This document shows, one piece after another, positions 24,237-36,566 of a stretch of DNA of 64,000 bases. Origin of the DNA: Straminergon stramineum (taxonomy: Eukaryota; Streptophyta; Bryopsida; Hypnales; Calliergonaceae). Every line of letters starts with the position of its first letter. Positions within the stretch are counted from its first letter, which is position 1. Under the pieces are notes generated by a model. That model did no database searches, was not told the DNA's origin, and worked only from the letters and a program-made list of their open reading frames with translations. The DNA is taken from positions 12,281,001 through 12,345,000 of the forward strand of contig OY987265.1 of the NCBI GenBank assembly GCA_963920665.1. Reading direction: 5' to 3'. Position numbers and translations under genes: made by a program.

Positions 24237-25167
24237 AGCCGACGGTTCCAAGAAGTGGACACACCTGCAAGAATACTCTCTATGGAAGGGATGCAAGTGT
24301 AGCCCTCTTGGTCATGGATAAAAAGCATCTATGATCAAGGCCACAATGTAAAGTACATAGTGCTTGTGTTCATGGATGGCCTGGTGGCTATGAAGGCGTG
24401 TTCAAGGCATACATATCAATGCGATCCTCAACACAGCGACCGGCATACTGGATACTCATCCATAGTCTCACTCAGGTATTCAAAACTCTCTGCAATTTGT
24501 TTTCAGTGTGGCGAACGAAATCCAAGTACACAACTGTTGTTTTCCAAGGAATTTTTCAGAGAGAAAGTGCAAATTGTGGCCAAGTAAGCGAGGTCGCATG
24601 TTTTCCATTGAGCGGATATGCAAGACACCGCAACCGCGTAGTAAAATGTAGAATGTAAACACTGGTACCAATGTGTGCAGAAATGTAGAATATTAGCTCT
24701 GGTATCAATTTCCAGAGATAGGTAACATAATTGTTGTGGTAGGTCATCACGTAGATTCACCCCGAAAGCATTTCATTAACCGAAATGGGGTTTTGCGTGT
24801 TGGGCAAGGGGGTTTCTGACGGTATTTTCTGAAACTCTTATCCGTAGTGTGGAGGGTTTTTTTGGCTATCCAACATGCCAATTTGGTAAAGAAATAGGCT
24901 GTAAATCTTGGTAGAGATGTTGATTTACAAGATTCTATGGTTAGAATTTGCAAAACAAATTACAATTTTTTCCTTCCTACATTTCAATTAGTCAAAATGT
25001 GGGGGGTTTTGGGAAATCTTGCTAAGACATAATGAAAATTCTTTCAATTATCCCCGAAGTGGTTCATTGTACTATACTATAAGGGTTAAGAACTAGTATG
25101 TAGACCATTTGCATTTTGAAGATGAGAATTGTGTCAAAATTAAAAACTTCAAATTAATGTATCATGC
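24237..25167. other. 3' flank of receptor kinase 2
   Basis: The first ~450 bases look like 3' UTR or flank. After ~24,760 the sequence becomes AT-rich. No gene is supported. Confidence 0.45.
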
Positions 25168-26410
25168 TTAACCCATGAGTGCCGAAGGGGATGAAAAGTG
25201 TCCTCAAGTCAAATTCAAAGTGTTGTAACTTTTGCATTTGATGTGCAAATTCAATAAAACTTGTTGAAAATTTTGAACTCTTTTAATTTGTGTGGTAAAA
25301 TTTTTAGATCAATCCATGATGTATTGAATTTTTGGAAGCCAATTGAAGTTCACAAATTCAATTTGAGTCCACCAAATTGCATTTGATGGTTGCAACTTTG
25401 GGGGCTTGAATTTTCTTCATCCAAAGTTCTTTTTCAATAAAATTTGTTGGATTATGTTCCCCTCGAAGTCTAGTTATTGTGTTATAATTTTCATGTCAAT
25501 CCAAGTTGTTTTGAATCAGCCCTTTTTTACTTTTTGAGAAAGTGCCAAGGTGGCAATCACTTAAAATTTGGTAAAGTATTGTATTTCTACATTCATCCAT
25601 CCTTTAGACCAAAAAATACTTTTCAATCATATTCATAAATTTTTTCATCCAAATTTGTCAAATTCATCCACATTTTAAATAGAAATGGAAAATTTATGGC
25701 AAAAATAGATTACTTTTTTCTAGCAAAAAGTAGACATTTATTTTGTAATGGTGCAATCTGGCCCTGTGGTGCCAAATAAAAGGTTGTTTTGAATGTCTAG
25801 GAGCAATTTGAAGTTCAAAATCCAGACATTTTTGGATTATAGTAAACTTGGCGGCTTATTTCTTCATACAACGTTTGTTTCTAATATTTTGGAAAAAGGA
25901 AAGTTATGTATACTAGTCTAGATTGGGTGTATAAAATTTCATATCAATTCAAGAAGTTATGAGTGACTAAGAAGCATTTTAGTAGAAGGAGGTTCAATTT
26001 TTGATACATTTTTCAAAAAAATTCTTGCTATTCTTTTTTACATTTCAAAGCCATTTTGTAGACACAATGAGTCAATTAAATGTTGGTTTTTTCAACAATG
26101 TGTTTGTATGCTAATTTTGAATCATTTTATAGCGTAAAGTTTCTTCATTTGAGTAGATTTAGAAACCGAATTTTGTCTACAAATGTGTTTTTAGGAAAAT
26201 TTCAACATCCTTTTTCAACACTAAAACATTACAATTTTGCAATCTATGCGGTCAAACAGTGACACCAAATTTGATTCACATCATCTACAACAAGTGCACT
26301 ACAAGATTGTATGGTTGAAATATCTATAACTCAATGCAAATTATATCTATAACACTTCAAAAGGAATGTTGTTTTTAAACCTGGTGAGGCTTTAGGCAAT
26401 GAGGGGTTAA
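25168..26410. mobile_element. TTAA-flanked element (1.24 kb, non-autonomous)
   Basis: TTAA occurs at 25168-25171 and 26407-26410. The left end CCCATGAGTGCC and the right end reverse complement CCCCTCATTGCC agree at 9 of 12 positions. The interior is AT-rich with no transposase-like ORF. It has the same layout as the elements at 8562-9374, so I treat it as a diverged member of the same piggyBac-like group. The TIR divergence makes this less certain than element B. Confidence 0.45.
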
Positions 26411-27841
26411 ACATTCATCAAACGAAGAACCTCAAAGTACATTAGAAACATGTTTCACCCAATTTTTGAGATACAATATATTTGTAATTGAAAATTTTTT
26501 AAACAAAATTTGGCTATTTATTGTCCATGGTCTAATTAATAGTATAACTACCATTGACCGTGATGAATTATGTATTTTGTTAGGAACAAATACAAAAATG
26601 CTATTTTCAAAGAAGAAATTGATAACTCTAGACAATTTTGTTTGCATTCAATTTTGTGCCCAATGGCTCATAAGTATGGCTAACAACACCATCATTATAT
26701 TTCTATTGACTCAAAGTTATTGTATGGAGGACCCATACATTTAGCTCAAATGATATTACTAATTTTCTACTTCAATTTTGGATATTCACAAACGACATTT
26801 AGCTCATTTCATATAAACAAAAAGAAGAACAAATTCAAAAATTCAAATTTTGAAAATTATATTTCATTATGTGGCTATTGAACCAATCCAGAAAGGATTA
26901 ATAGTGCCTTAATGATACCTTCTTCATTCAACAAAAAACATTCCAATTATCTTCAAATTAATGTTTTCTATATGTTTGATATTTCACATAATTAATTAAA
27001 TATTTGAATGGTTAAGTCTTTCAATGTTGATGTGAATAGGGCATAAAACCCTAAAAGATAAATATTTGAAATTTCAAACAATAAATGAATGCAAATATGT
27101 TCTCAAAACACAAAATCTTGTTTTCTTCATCCATTGCAATATTTGAAGATTCTTCCATGTATATTATAGATTTTCAAAGCTTATCTTTACATAAATATGG
27201 TATGGATTTTCAAAGCTTCTCTTGACAAAAATTCTATACCTCAAGGTCATTGTAAGTATGTTTAATTTTAACTTCAAAAAAAGAACTTTTTCAACTCAAT
27301 AAATGACCCTTAAAAAAACTTGAATAAATAAGTAAAATCGAAATCTTGAAAGAACACCATGTATACATTTCTTGTGAAAATCACAAGTTTCAAATCTATA
27401 ATAATTTATAGAAGGCGTTTTCTATTTTAGGTTTCAAATTTATTGAAAATATTGGTAAGTACATTACTTGATCTATTCATATGGATATGATTTGCAAATC
27501 ATATTTTTTAACTTTTCTTTGAAAGCCATCATTAAATTGTTTTCTAAGTTGTATTTTATGATAAATCTTTATAATCTAGAAAATGCAGTCTCTCCTTTTC
27601 TTCCTTTAAAGAATAATTTTTTAAAATTTCCAACAAGTTAAATAATGTGGTTTAGGTTTGGAAGAACAAACCATGAGAAGTTCTTGAAATAATTCTAAAA
27701 TATGATCAAAATTAGGTCAATGAAACACTACATTGTACACAAAAACTCTTGTATTGTTCTTTCAATGAAAGTAATTCAATCATTGTTTTAATTTTCGCAA
27801 TCACTAGATAAACACTCTAAGATTTTAGTTGAATACATTCA
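26411..27841. other. AT-rich intergenic DNA
   Basis: No gene or repeat structure was recognised. A plus-strand frame of 92 codons at 26466-26744 has low-complexity composition and no motif. Confidence 0.55.
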
Positions 27842-28121
27842 TTAGGGGAGATTTGAGGCCTCTACATGCCCATTTCAAGGTTGTTCTCCTACCTATTCCT
27901 TATGCTATCCGGGAACAGCTAGTTGTTGTTAGTAAAATAAATATAAAAAATTAATTAATTAGTTCTAAAATGCAAAAATAAGTTAAAAAAATTTTAATTT
28001 ATTTAAAAAAAAATTTGACGTAGCACGGTCTCGGCCATGTCAAACTACAACAGTGGCACAGTTCCTACTTTTTCCATAGCTTGGGAACTTACAAGCATGT
28101 AGAGGCCTCAAATCTCCCTTA
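27842..28121. mobile_element. MITE with 24-bp perfect TIRs and TTA duplication
   Basis: Positions 27846-27869 (starting GGGAGATTTGAGGCC) recur as an exact reverse complement at 28095-28118. TTA lies just outside at 27842-27844 (followed by one extra G) and 28119-28121. The body is about 274 bp with no ORF. GGG-type ends with a three-base TTA duplication fit the PIF/Harbinger (Tourist-like) group, which is inference. Confidence 0.65.
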
Positions 28122-28995
28122 ATGTGGACCTTGGAATTGATTAAGGTTTAAAATAACCAAAAGAATATTGCAATTTATATATAATATTGGAGATTTTTAT
28201 TTAAATTTTAGAATTATTCTATTTAATATTTGAGGTGTTTATATCAAGTTGTATTTAAAGAAATTCTTATTAAAGGTCTTGTAAGCAAACAATGAGTTTT
28301 TATTTTAAATGATTATTTTGTTATAATTAAAGTTGACTACTACTCCACAATCAATTTAACAATTTGTAAATCAATCATTGAATAAATATGATATTCATAT
28401 GAATGACACTTTGGAATGGTACGTTCTATGCATTACTAAAAGGCATTTTCAAACAATAGTAGAGTACACAATCCTTAGTCATGTGTTGCTTTAACAATAA
28501 TTGTAGTGAAGTCATTGAAGAATGTACTAGAAAACAATGGTGGGCAATGCTATTATTTCATAAGCCTAATGTTTGTTGTCAATCACTACAATTTTAAAAA
28601 TTCAAAATTCCAATTCTTCTACATCAAGAATTAAAAATAAAAAATTTCATAAAGTCGAATGATAAAGTAGTTGCATTGTCTTAGTGAAGTTATCTAAATT
28701 GCTTGTCTAGTTGGATTGTATGGTGAAAAATGAAAAACACAAAAGAAACTACAAGTTTAACTCAATAACACGTATACGTATACACATGCATTTATATGGA
28801 CTTGATCATTCTTGAAAAAAATGTAGTAGATTACATTTATATAAGAATATCAAAGATTTAAACATTTAAAAAAGGTAAAGTTGTCAATTTCATTAAGAGC
28901 TAAATCACTACAATGATCACTTTAGTTTGAAAATACTTGAAGCCTAAATTATCTTTTACCCTAAAGACTACCCAATTGATTGCATATATTTTCTT
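28122..28995. other. AT-rich intergenic DNA
   Basis: No gene or element was recognised here. Confidence 0.5.
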
Positions 28996-29345
28996 TCATC
29001 CTAAAGAAGGCCAATCATAAACTTCTCTATGCATGTTATAACGTGTATACCATAGGCAATAAATACCTTTTGTAATTTTTATCTTTTGTTGGATCTTTAC
29101 ATGGTGGATTTGGATAATTGTTATAATGTTTACTGTGCAACTTTCTATATATTTTGTATCCTTCATATTGGACACCAATTAGCATCACCATGGCTTTATC
29201 ACTACTTTCATTTTCATTTTCATTTTCTTCTTTCCTAAGTGGCCATTCATAAACTTTCTACTAAAATCCAAACCTTTACAAATTGAACAATATATACCAA
29301 GACCTTTCTTAGTTTCTTTTTCTTACTAATTTCTTTATTTTTATC
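28996..29345 (-). pseudogene. Remnant with repeated Cys/His motif, downstream of the terminal exon
   Basis: Read on the minus strand, pieces in different frames resemble the motif of the adjoining exon (CRMCSGRNLHRKVYG). One frame holds IYCSICKGLDFSRKFMNGHL, another YKIYRKLHSKHYNNYPNPP and a third YNMHREVYD. The repeated CxxC, RK/RE and Y-P pattern suggests a protein with several tandem zinc-binding-like modules whose frame has been broken here by small indels. If the stop of the previous exon is itself a mutated CAA, this would be the continuation of that gene. No family is recognised. Confidence 0.3.
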
Positions 29346-30652
29346 TTATTCATTGGATTTGATAGGTGCTGGGGGATAACTACTATGATCTTCTCCATAT
29401 ACTTTTCTATGTAAATTCCTTCCACTACACATACGACACCAATCCACATCAGGTTCACCCTCTCCTTTGTTTACGTAGTCTTTTTTTTCATTTTCTAGAT
29501 TATAGATAGGATTAAAACCATGAATTGGGCATTTTGGTCCATCATTTACAAATATTGTTTGTGGAAAAATTTCAAATTCATCTTCTACATTCATAGTGGC
29601 AGATTTTTTTGATTTGCCTAAGTAGATTGAACAATAATGTAATATTAATTTTCTTAATGAGTGCGATTCTAACATCAAATGAACGATTTCTTCTTAATTA
29701 TTCATACTAAACTATTGAGTATGATCTACTAGAAAATGACATAAATATTGATATTAATAATATTTATTTTTCATTAGATAATATTCATTAAAATGATATA
29801 GAATATTCTTAAGTACATATTTATTTTTCATTTGTTTTTTAGATTTATAACTTAAGGTATTTTAAAACTTTTCTATAGTGTGTATAACTTTTATACTAAC
29901 AATAAAGTACATATTTGATTATAAAAATTGATGTGAAAAAACTAAAAAAATTGCATAATTTATGAATCTATGTCCCTACAATGCATTGTGTAATGCATGG
30001 TCTAAACCCTAAATCCTATCTCCGTTTGCCTTCATATGGATGAAAAGTTTTAGGTTAATAACACCCGTTTGCTTAGAAATTGTATTCATCATAGGTCACA
30101 TAGCCGCTTCATAATAAAGCCTTACTTGTCAATGCTTGGGGGCTTCTAAAGATCTCAAATGTGGTGTAGTGTGTGTTGTCATGTAAAGTCATATATTTGT
30201 ATCTATATATTTATTTGAAAATGAATGAAAACAATGAATCAAATGTACCTTCAAGGATTTGTCGCCATTTGGGTTTTCCACGTTTCTTTATAGGAGGAGG
30301 AGCTTTGTCTTCAGGCTTAGAATGTATATTCAATAACTTTTGCAATGCTTTTATACGTGCTTCTTTATTGGTTTTGTCATAGTTTGATAAATTATTTAAA
30401 ATTGACTTGAGAATGATTCTTGTTTCTATTTCATTGATATCTGAATTTTACCCAAGTAAACAACTCAAATAATTTGATGACACGTCATTGCTTAATATTT
30501 TTTGATGAGGTAGTTATATGTATTATAATATTTTGAAATTATATTATTATAAATTATTCAAAAATTTAAACATATACTTCAAGATTTAAACATATACATC
30601 TACCTTGTAGTGTGAATTTTTCACAAAGCTCAAAAATTGGATCCCTTACATC
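29346..30652 (-). pseudogene. 3' part of an unrecognised minus-strand gene, three phase-consistent exons
   Basis: Exons at 30604-30652, 30249-30440 and 29346-29617 join through GT-AG introns with matching phase into one open frame of ~104 codons. The product includes DVRDPIFELCEKF, a basic proline-containing stretch (APPPIKKRGKPKW) and a Cys/His part with CPIHGF and WCRMCSGRNLHRKVYG, perhaps metal-binding. The phase agreement of three AT-rich exons argues that this is, or was, a real gene. Further exon-like pieces lie upstream to about 35.4 kb, several with in-frame TGA. The stop (TAA) at 29346 may be native or a changed CAA. I do not recognise the family. It could still be a functional gene with unusually high AT content. 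Confidence 0.45.
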
Positions 30653-31100
30653 CTAGAATGGAAATACATCTAGATGAAAATTATTATATTATAAAATAAA
30701 TGAATTGATTTTTATAGTATAAAAAATATGTTAAAATTTGAAAGGAAAATTTGCAATATTGCAATTTCAAAGATAATTTTATATTTTTATGAAGGATGTA
30801 GCATAACATTAGATATATGCATGCAACTCAAAATTTTAGACTATGAATTTAGTTGCAAAGAATTTGTTATCCAATCTTATAAATATAAGCAACCATTTGA
30901 ACTATCCTACATTTTTCAAATTAAGATATTCATAGTCCATTTATACAAGTTAGTTCTTTATGTGCAAATTTGAGATTTTGATTTGTTAACCATATAGTAC
31001 TTTAACAATTATTGGATGACAAACATACTAGCATTATTGTTCCTTTCTCATATTGTTTGGATAAAAGTCATCCTAGTTTGTGGAGATACTTTATCAAATT

Positions 31101-31686
31101 ACCCGGGGAGATCACTTAGTGTGTCTATTTGGAACCACGTGTGCTAAGATTTTAGACCCCCTATCTTATATCCTAAAATTTAAATAAAAGGAAAAGAAAA
31201 AAATATGACTAGATTTTCCTACTTTGAAAGTTTATGTTGTGAATTATTGGTATTTTTTTAGATAGTTATAATTAGTTACAAATTTTTGAAGTAAAAAGAT
31301 ACACTGCAGAGCTGAAAATAACTTTCACACCCCTATTTTATATAAGAAAAAATTGTCTAAAAAATAAACAAAAAATTCCTAAAAATCACACCCTATTGAA
31401 ATTTCATTATTCTTGAATAATTATGCAATGTTCATCTAAAATGTATTCTCTATAAATATTTGAGTTAAAAAACATGCCATTTTAGTTCATTATTCAACCT
31501 ATTCTAGAAATCATTTCATATCTTATTTGAGTTGGGAATTTTTGGCAATAGAAACCTAAAGTCATTATTAGACAAAGCTCAAATTTGTTGGTTGAAATTA
31601 TTATTTATTAAAAAGTATATAGGGGGGCAAAAAATCACTTTAATACACGTGGTGTGTTATGGATATACTAAGTGATCTCCCCGGGT
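31101..31686. mobile_element. MITE with long TIRs and CAAATT target duplication
   Basis: The left end ACCCGGGGAGATCACTTAGT (31101-31120) recurs as an exact reverse complement at 31667-31686, and similarity continues about 43 bases inward to CCACGTGT. CAAATT flanks it on both sides (31095-31100 and 31687-31692). The 586-bp body has no ORF. It sits between exon-like pieces of the minus-strand gene and so would be intronic. Superfamily is not assigned. Confidence 0.7.
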
Positions 31687-31989
31687 CAAATTATTGTCTT
31701 ATCTAATGTTTGGATTTGGTAGTATTGGAGTACATATTTTTCTAGAATTATAAATGTGGAAGTACATCAAATGTTTAACCAAGTCAAAATTGCATTGATT
31801 CTAGTTCTAAATTGGATTGAAAAAAATGAGTTCATATATTTAAAGAACATAAAATGTTCAAAAAACACCATGTTAGGAGAGCCTCATTTCAAATCCATTC
31901 AAACAAATTTTACTTCAGAAATAATAAAATTTTGCTTGTAATAAAATTTAGAAGGAATTTTGAAATTTTCCTTTTAAAATTTATAAAAA

Positions 31990-32846
31990 AAATATATCGG
32001 TGATAGCATTGGTGAATCTCACTGTTTAAAATCTACAACTTCTATTTGTATATCAATTCCAAAATATTCTTCCAAATAGTACTTGATAATGATTTTTTCT
32101 CAAATCATCAATTCTGGAGAACAATCTATGTTATTAGGGTTTAATGTAGAAAAAATAATCTTATATGTCAATTCTACTATGAAAAAGAATGATTAGATTA
32201 AAGTGATAGAGACATCTACCTTGTAATTTTGAGAAGATTGTAAAAATATAAAACATGCATTAATTTAATTAATTTTGTATCAACAAAAATATCTACAATT
32301 AATTAGTTCTTCCATCTAAAATAATTGATAATCAAATACTAAAGAAAAGTAGGATATTTGATACCATAGTAGGACATTGCTTGAATGGAATTTGAGTATT
32401 GTGGTGGGGAAACAAGAGTGCTTTTTTTATGGGTTTCCGTTCAATGTCTCTCAATGTTATTCCTGTGAGTGCATAGCTTCCTGGCATTGGACTTTTTTTC
32501 TCACCTAGGTTGCTTCCCACCTTAACTATATTCTTCTTCTCCTTCCTCTTGTGTGCAATGTGAATTGGCCATGCTGCACAATGCCTTGTAGCCCTGCTCC
32601 TTCAATTTCTTGCACTCATTTATATGTGTGCTTCCAATTTATAAGTGCTAGTAGTAAGATGGCTACAAAAGTCACACCTGGATCGTACAACACAGGGTAG
32701 TGCAAGCCAATGCCTTGGTAAAACTTGTCAGGGTGGATAGTTGGATTCTTGGCAACATCCCACTCCAAGAATTGTGTCTCACTATCACGGTACAATGTTT
32801 GTGTAGCTTCTGACACAAGGTCTTTTTGGATTGGCATTGCTTTCAA
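31990..32846 (-). pseudogene. Exon-like pieces of the minus-strand gene, middle part
   Basis: At 32678-32846 the minus strand encodes a clearly protein-like, locally GC-richer stretch with ATQTLYRDSETQ and KFYQGIGLHYPVLYDP, ending at a possible donor CCAG|GTGTGA. At 32335-32540 a second stretch includes GEKKSPMPGSYALTGITLRD. At about 31990-32140 a third reads KYYLEEYFGIDIQIEVVDF and is crossed by in-frame TGA at 32100-32102 and 32019-32021, both explicable as CGA to TGA. The QTxYRDSExQ motif recalls flagellar proteins such as CFAP91, a weak resemblance only. Exon joins could not be settled in this part. Confidence 0.35.
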
Positions 32847-33362
32847 TTTGTTCTTTATTTCTCTTTAATTGAGTTGTTGCACCACATTTTATACATTTAA
32901 CTTGTTAAAATATTATCGAGATGCAACAAACTAAATCTCTCATGCACTAAAATTAAATTTAAAGAATGCAAAAGTGCAAAATATAAAGGAGAAGCTTGTA
33001 TGTCCAATGAACTTGATCTATTCTCTTTTAAACAGAGAAAACAGTATGTGTATTTATTTGCTTGTGAACTAATTTGTAATTAGTTGTTCCATTGCAATTG
33101 AATACAATAAAACTAATGTTTATTAAGATTGTTAAAATGCAATACAAACCTCATTTTTGCAATGAATCATAAATAAAAAATGCAAGCATGAATGATTTGA
33201 GAAAGAGTGAGAATGATGCTTGCAAAATCTCAAGATTGTGAATTATAGCCTATAAGTTTCCTCGGTAGATAAGTTTGAGCAATCATACCTCCTAAGAATG
33301 AATAATTTATACACTTCTTTCGAAGCACAAATAGTTGGGAATTTTGAAAAAAAGAAGCTTAC

Positions 33363-35413
33363 CGTTGAGAAGATTCTATTGAATCATATAAGCAAGGGCC
33401 AAAATTTTTGAATTTCTCATGCATGTAAAATTCTTGATCATGTTTCATCCTTTCTCAATGATATGCATATTTGTGCAAGGGACACATTTGTGTTGTTGTT
33501 GGAGTGGGAGAAAAATCAAAGTTAATGTCACAACTATACCCCATGGAAGGTGAAGTTAATTGGTATTTGCTTGTGACGTTTCAATCAAACTCTGCAACAA
33601 GGTTGTAAGATATAAAATTATAAAAAAAATATAGAAGAATCTAAATTATTATTATTATTATTAGATGAGTCATTTTAATATCAAAGTTGATGCATTTTAC
33701 TAGCCAATAAATGTCCTTCTAATAATTTGATGAACAAAAAAATCCTTTTAAGCATGTTGTTGATTATTTGGCAGATATGGATTAAAATTACACTTACCAT
33801 AAGTAATCATTATTTTCTCATTTTTTCGTCTAACATAGTTTAATACTATATATGAGGTTGCTATGATTTGCATATGGAGAGGGATATTAGACTTTGATTG
33901 TTATATGCATGCCCTCCATCTTAAATTTTCATTTCAAGTTTTGAACCAATTTTGAGGGGACCTCAAAAAATAAAAATGTTGAGCATCAATTTAATCTAAT
34001 TATTTCCTTTAAATAGTTAAAGAAAAGTTGATTCATTACCAAATAACCTGAAGAAACCACCAATGTTCCATCTTCTTTTTTTGCCTTATATGCTTGCTCT
34101 TCAAGCTAGCAATTGCAACTATAAGAATGTTTAAGACAATCATATATTTCTAACAAAGTATTTGTAATACTACTTAGAGTATGCAGAGACTACACTCTTG
34201 AAAGAAACTCTAAAGATTTTGACATACATAGAATTCTAAGCATACACAAAGAAATGATAGATATAGTCAAGTGAATCAAAGACAACTTGTATTCAAAAGT
34301 AGGTTGATGGCATTAATGTCTATAAAAATCAAAATGATCTTGTAGAATAAAAGTTTCAATTAAATTTCGTTACTTTTTTGTTTTGTGGATTAGCTTATTT
34401 TTATTGCCTTTATTGGATTCACCTATCTCACATGTAAGAGTTTGCAATTACAACCACACATTTTTCCTTTTAAATGGTGCTTGTTTTCTTAATTTGGGTA
34501 CACATATGTTGAGATTATATCAAATTGTAAGTAATTGGCTTAAGCTAGTGACATAAAATTCAAATAGGTAATTGAAGAATAGAATTAAAATTTGTATGTA
34601 GAGGCATGAACTCAAAGAAAATAAACTATTATGAGATCAAGATGAATTCAAAGAATGGAAAGTCAAGAGATTTTATAAATAATTAGAATTTCAGATAATG
34701 CTATCTATGATAAACAAATTCTATTATCATTGAACAATGTTGGGTTGCCTTTTGCATTGATTGATGAATACTTTAAAACTAGATAATGAAAAATTTTAAA
34801 ATGTTTGATGACAAAAGAGTTTACTATTGTACAAAAATGGAATAGATTTGTTTTTTTACTAAAAATCTATATTTAAGTAGTCTTTTTTATATTGAGTGAA
34901 CTACCTAAGTTCAAGTGTATTAATCAAATAGAGAAAGTTGGTCATCAAATTTGGTTGGGAGATGTGAGGGTGGAAGTTGAGAAAGACAGGGACACGAAAA
35001 TGAAAGAATTCTAAACTACATATACAAAATTGATTATAGTGAATGCCACATTGTTGTTTCTACTTGACTCATGAAAACTATGTTGAAAGGCCCCTATGTT
35101 GCTTTTGTCATCAAAGTGATTTATACTAATTCCAAGGGGTCCTATTAATGCTATCACCATTAGGTGACAAAGACTATAGATTTGGGACTTTGGAGACTAA
35201 ATTTTTTAAAATGTTGTTAGGAGAAATTGGAGCGTAAAATAAATAAATTTTAATCGAAGGCTCCATTGTTCTTTGCACTGTGAATGATGGTTGACTAGAG
35301 GTTTCAAGGCTCTTTTCTTCTCCATTGAGTTGTTTGAATTCATTTTCAAATAATGGTGTTGGATATTCACTCCTTTTAATTTCTTTTACCTTTCCCACAT
35401 AAAAAAAAGACAA
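33363..35413 (-). pseudogene. Exon-like pieces of the minus-strand gene, 5' part
   Basis: At 33363-33570 the minus strand reads MCPLHKYAYH, an in-frame TGA at 33455-33457, then MKHDQEFYMHEKFKNFGPC, ending at a good donor (CAACG|GTAAGC). At 34048-34105 a 58-bp exon-like piece (KAKKEDGTLVVSSG) has acceptor and donor sites. At 35174-35413 a frame contains YPTPLFENEFKQLNGEE. Amino-acid make-up is protein-like but the joins are unproven. These may be separate fragments, not one gene. Confidence 0.25.
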
Positions 35414-36563
35414 ATGTACAAATCACTTTGAATTGTATTTGACAACTTATACTTCTTTATTTTAAATTTGAACTTTTTCTTTGAAAATGATCCTTTTTGA
35501 GCTTGAAGTCAACTAGTGACATGAATCTTTTTAAGTCCAATTTTAACTTTGATTTGGAAATTTGAAAAATTCCTAACACTTGAACTTGACATTTGGGCAA
35601 TTGGACCTATAATCATAGAGTCTTGATTTTTTAATTTAAAGATGAGAAATGAAATTGAATTTCTATCTCAATGCAAATATCTAAGTATATTTAACTAATA
35701 ATGAAAATTGACTAATTTTATTTTATTTTATTCTAACCTTCTTTTCATTTCTATTTTGATCAATGAGATGAATGTTGTGATGGCTTTAAATTTTGAAGAC
35801 AAAACAAAGTCAAGCATTGAAGACATTGAAAACTATACAATTAGTATTTTTGTTTTTATAATTGCATACAAATTAAAAAATTTCATTAATTTTTTTCAAA
35901 TTAAAAGAAAATCATTGAATTTGAATTCAAAGTGTTCTTAGTGCATTAGGGCCTTAGTGATTCAAACATTTGAAATGTTGATGTTGTTGTTGAAATAACA
36001 GGTGTAGTTAAAAGCAAAGTATAATCTCATGATTAGGCACAAAAGTTTTATTTAAATGTTTTTACCATTGGGAATAAATGAAAAATTTACAAATAAATTT
36101 ACGCCTCAAATAACTCTTCAATGCTCAAAGGTCAAATTAATTTTTATTAAAGTAATGCAATCGTAGGTGAAAGGAGTCAAATGAAAAACAAATTATTTGG
36201 CTTCACTTGTGTGGCTTCATTTCATAGCTTTAGTCATGTGGTATTAAAATTCCATATCCTCCTTGACGTCCATTAACACTTAGTGTACCCTATAATAGTC
36301 AATACGTAAATATATACCACTATATATAAACTAATGTAAGTTTTGACCTAAAATTCATCATTAGAATAAATATATAATAAAATGAGATTTTAAATTTATA
36401 ACAAAATATCATTATTATTCTTATTAATTTTTAATTAATAATAATTTGCCCTATAATATGCATTGTCTCAAAATCTTGATAAATTTTTAAATAGATATTT
36501 GCCTCAAAAATTCTTTACATCATGCATCCAAATCCATCAATTATTAGAAAAAAATGTCAATAG
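35414..36563. other. AT-rich intergenic DNA
   Basis: No gene is supported. A 77-codon plus-strand frame at 35708-35941 has no motif. No repeat was recognised up to the CACTA element. Confidence 0.5.
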
Positions 36564-36566
36564 AAA

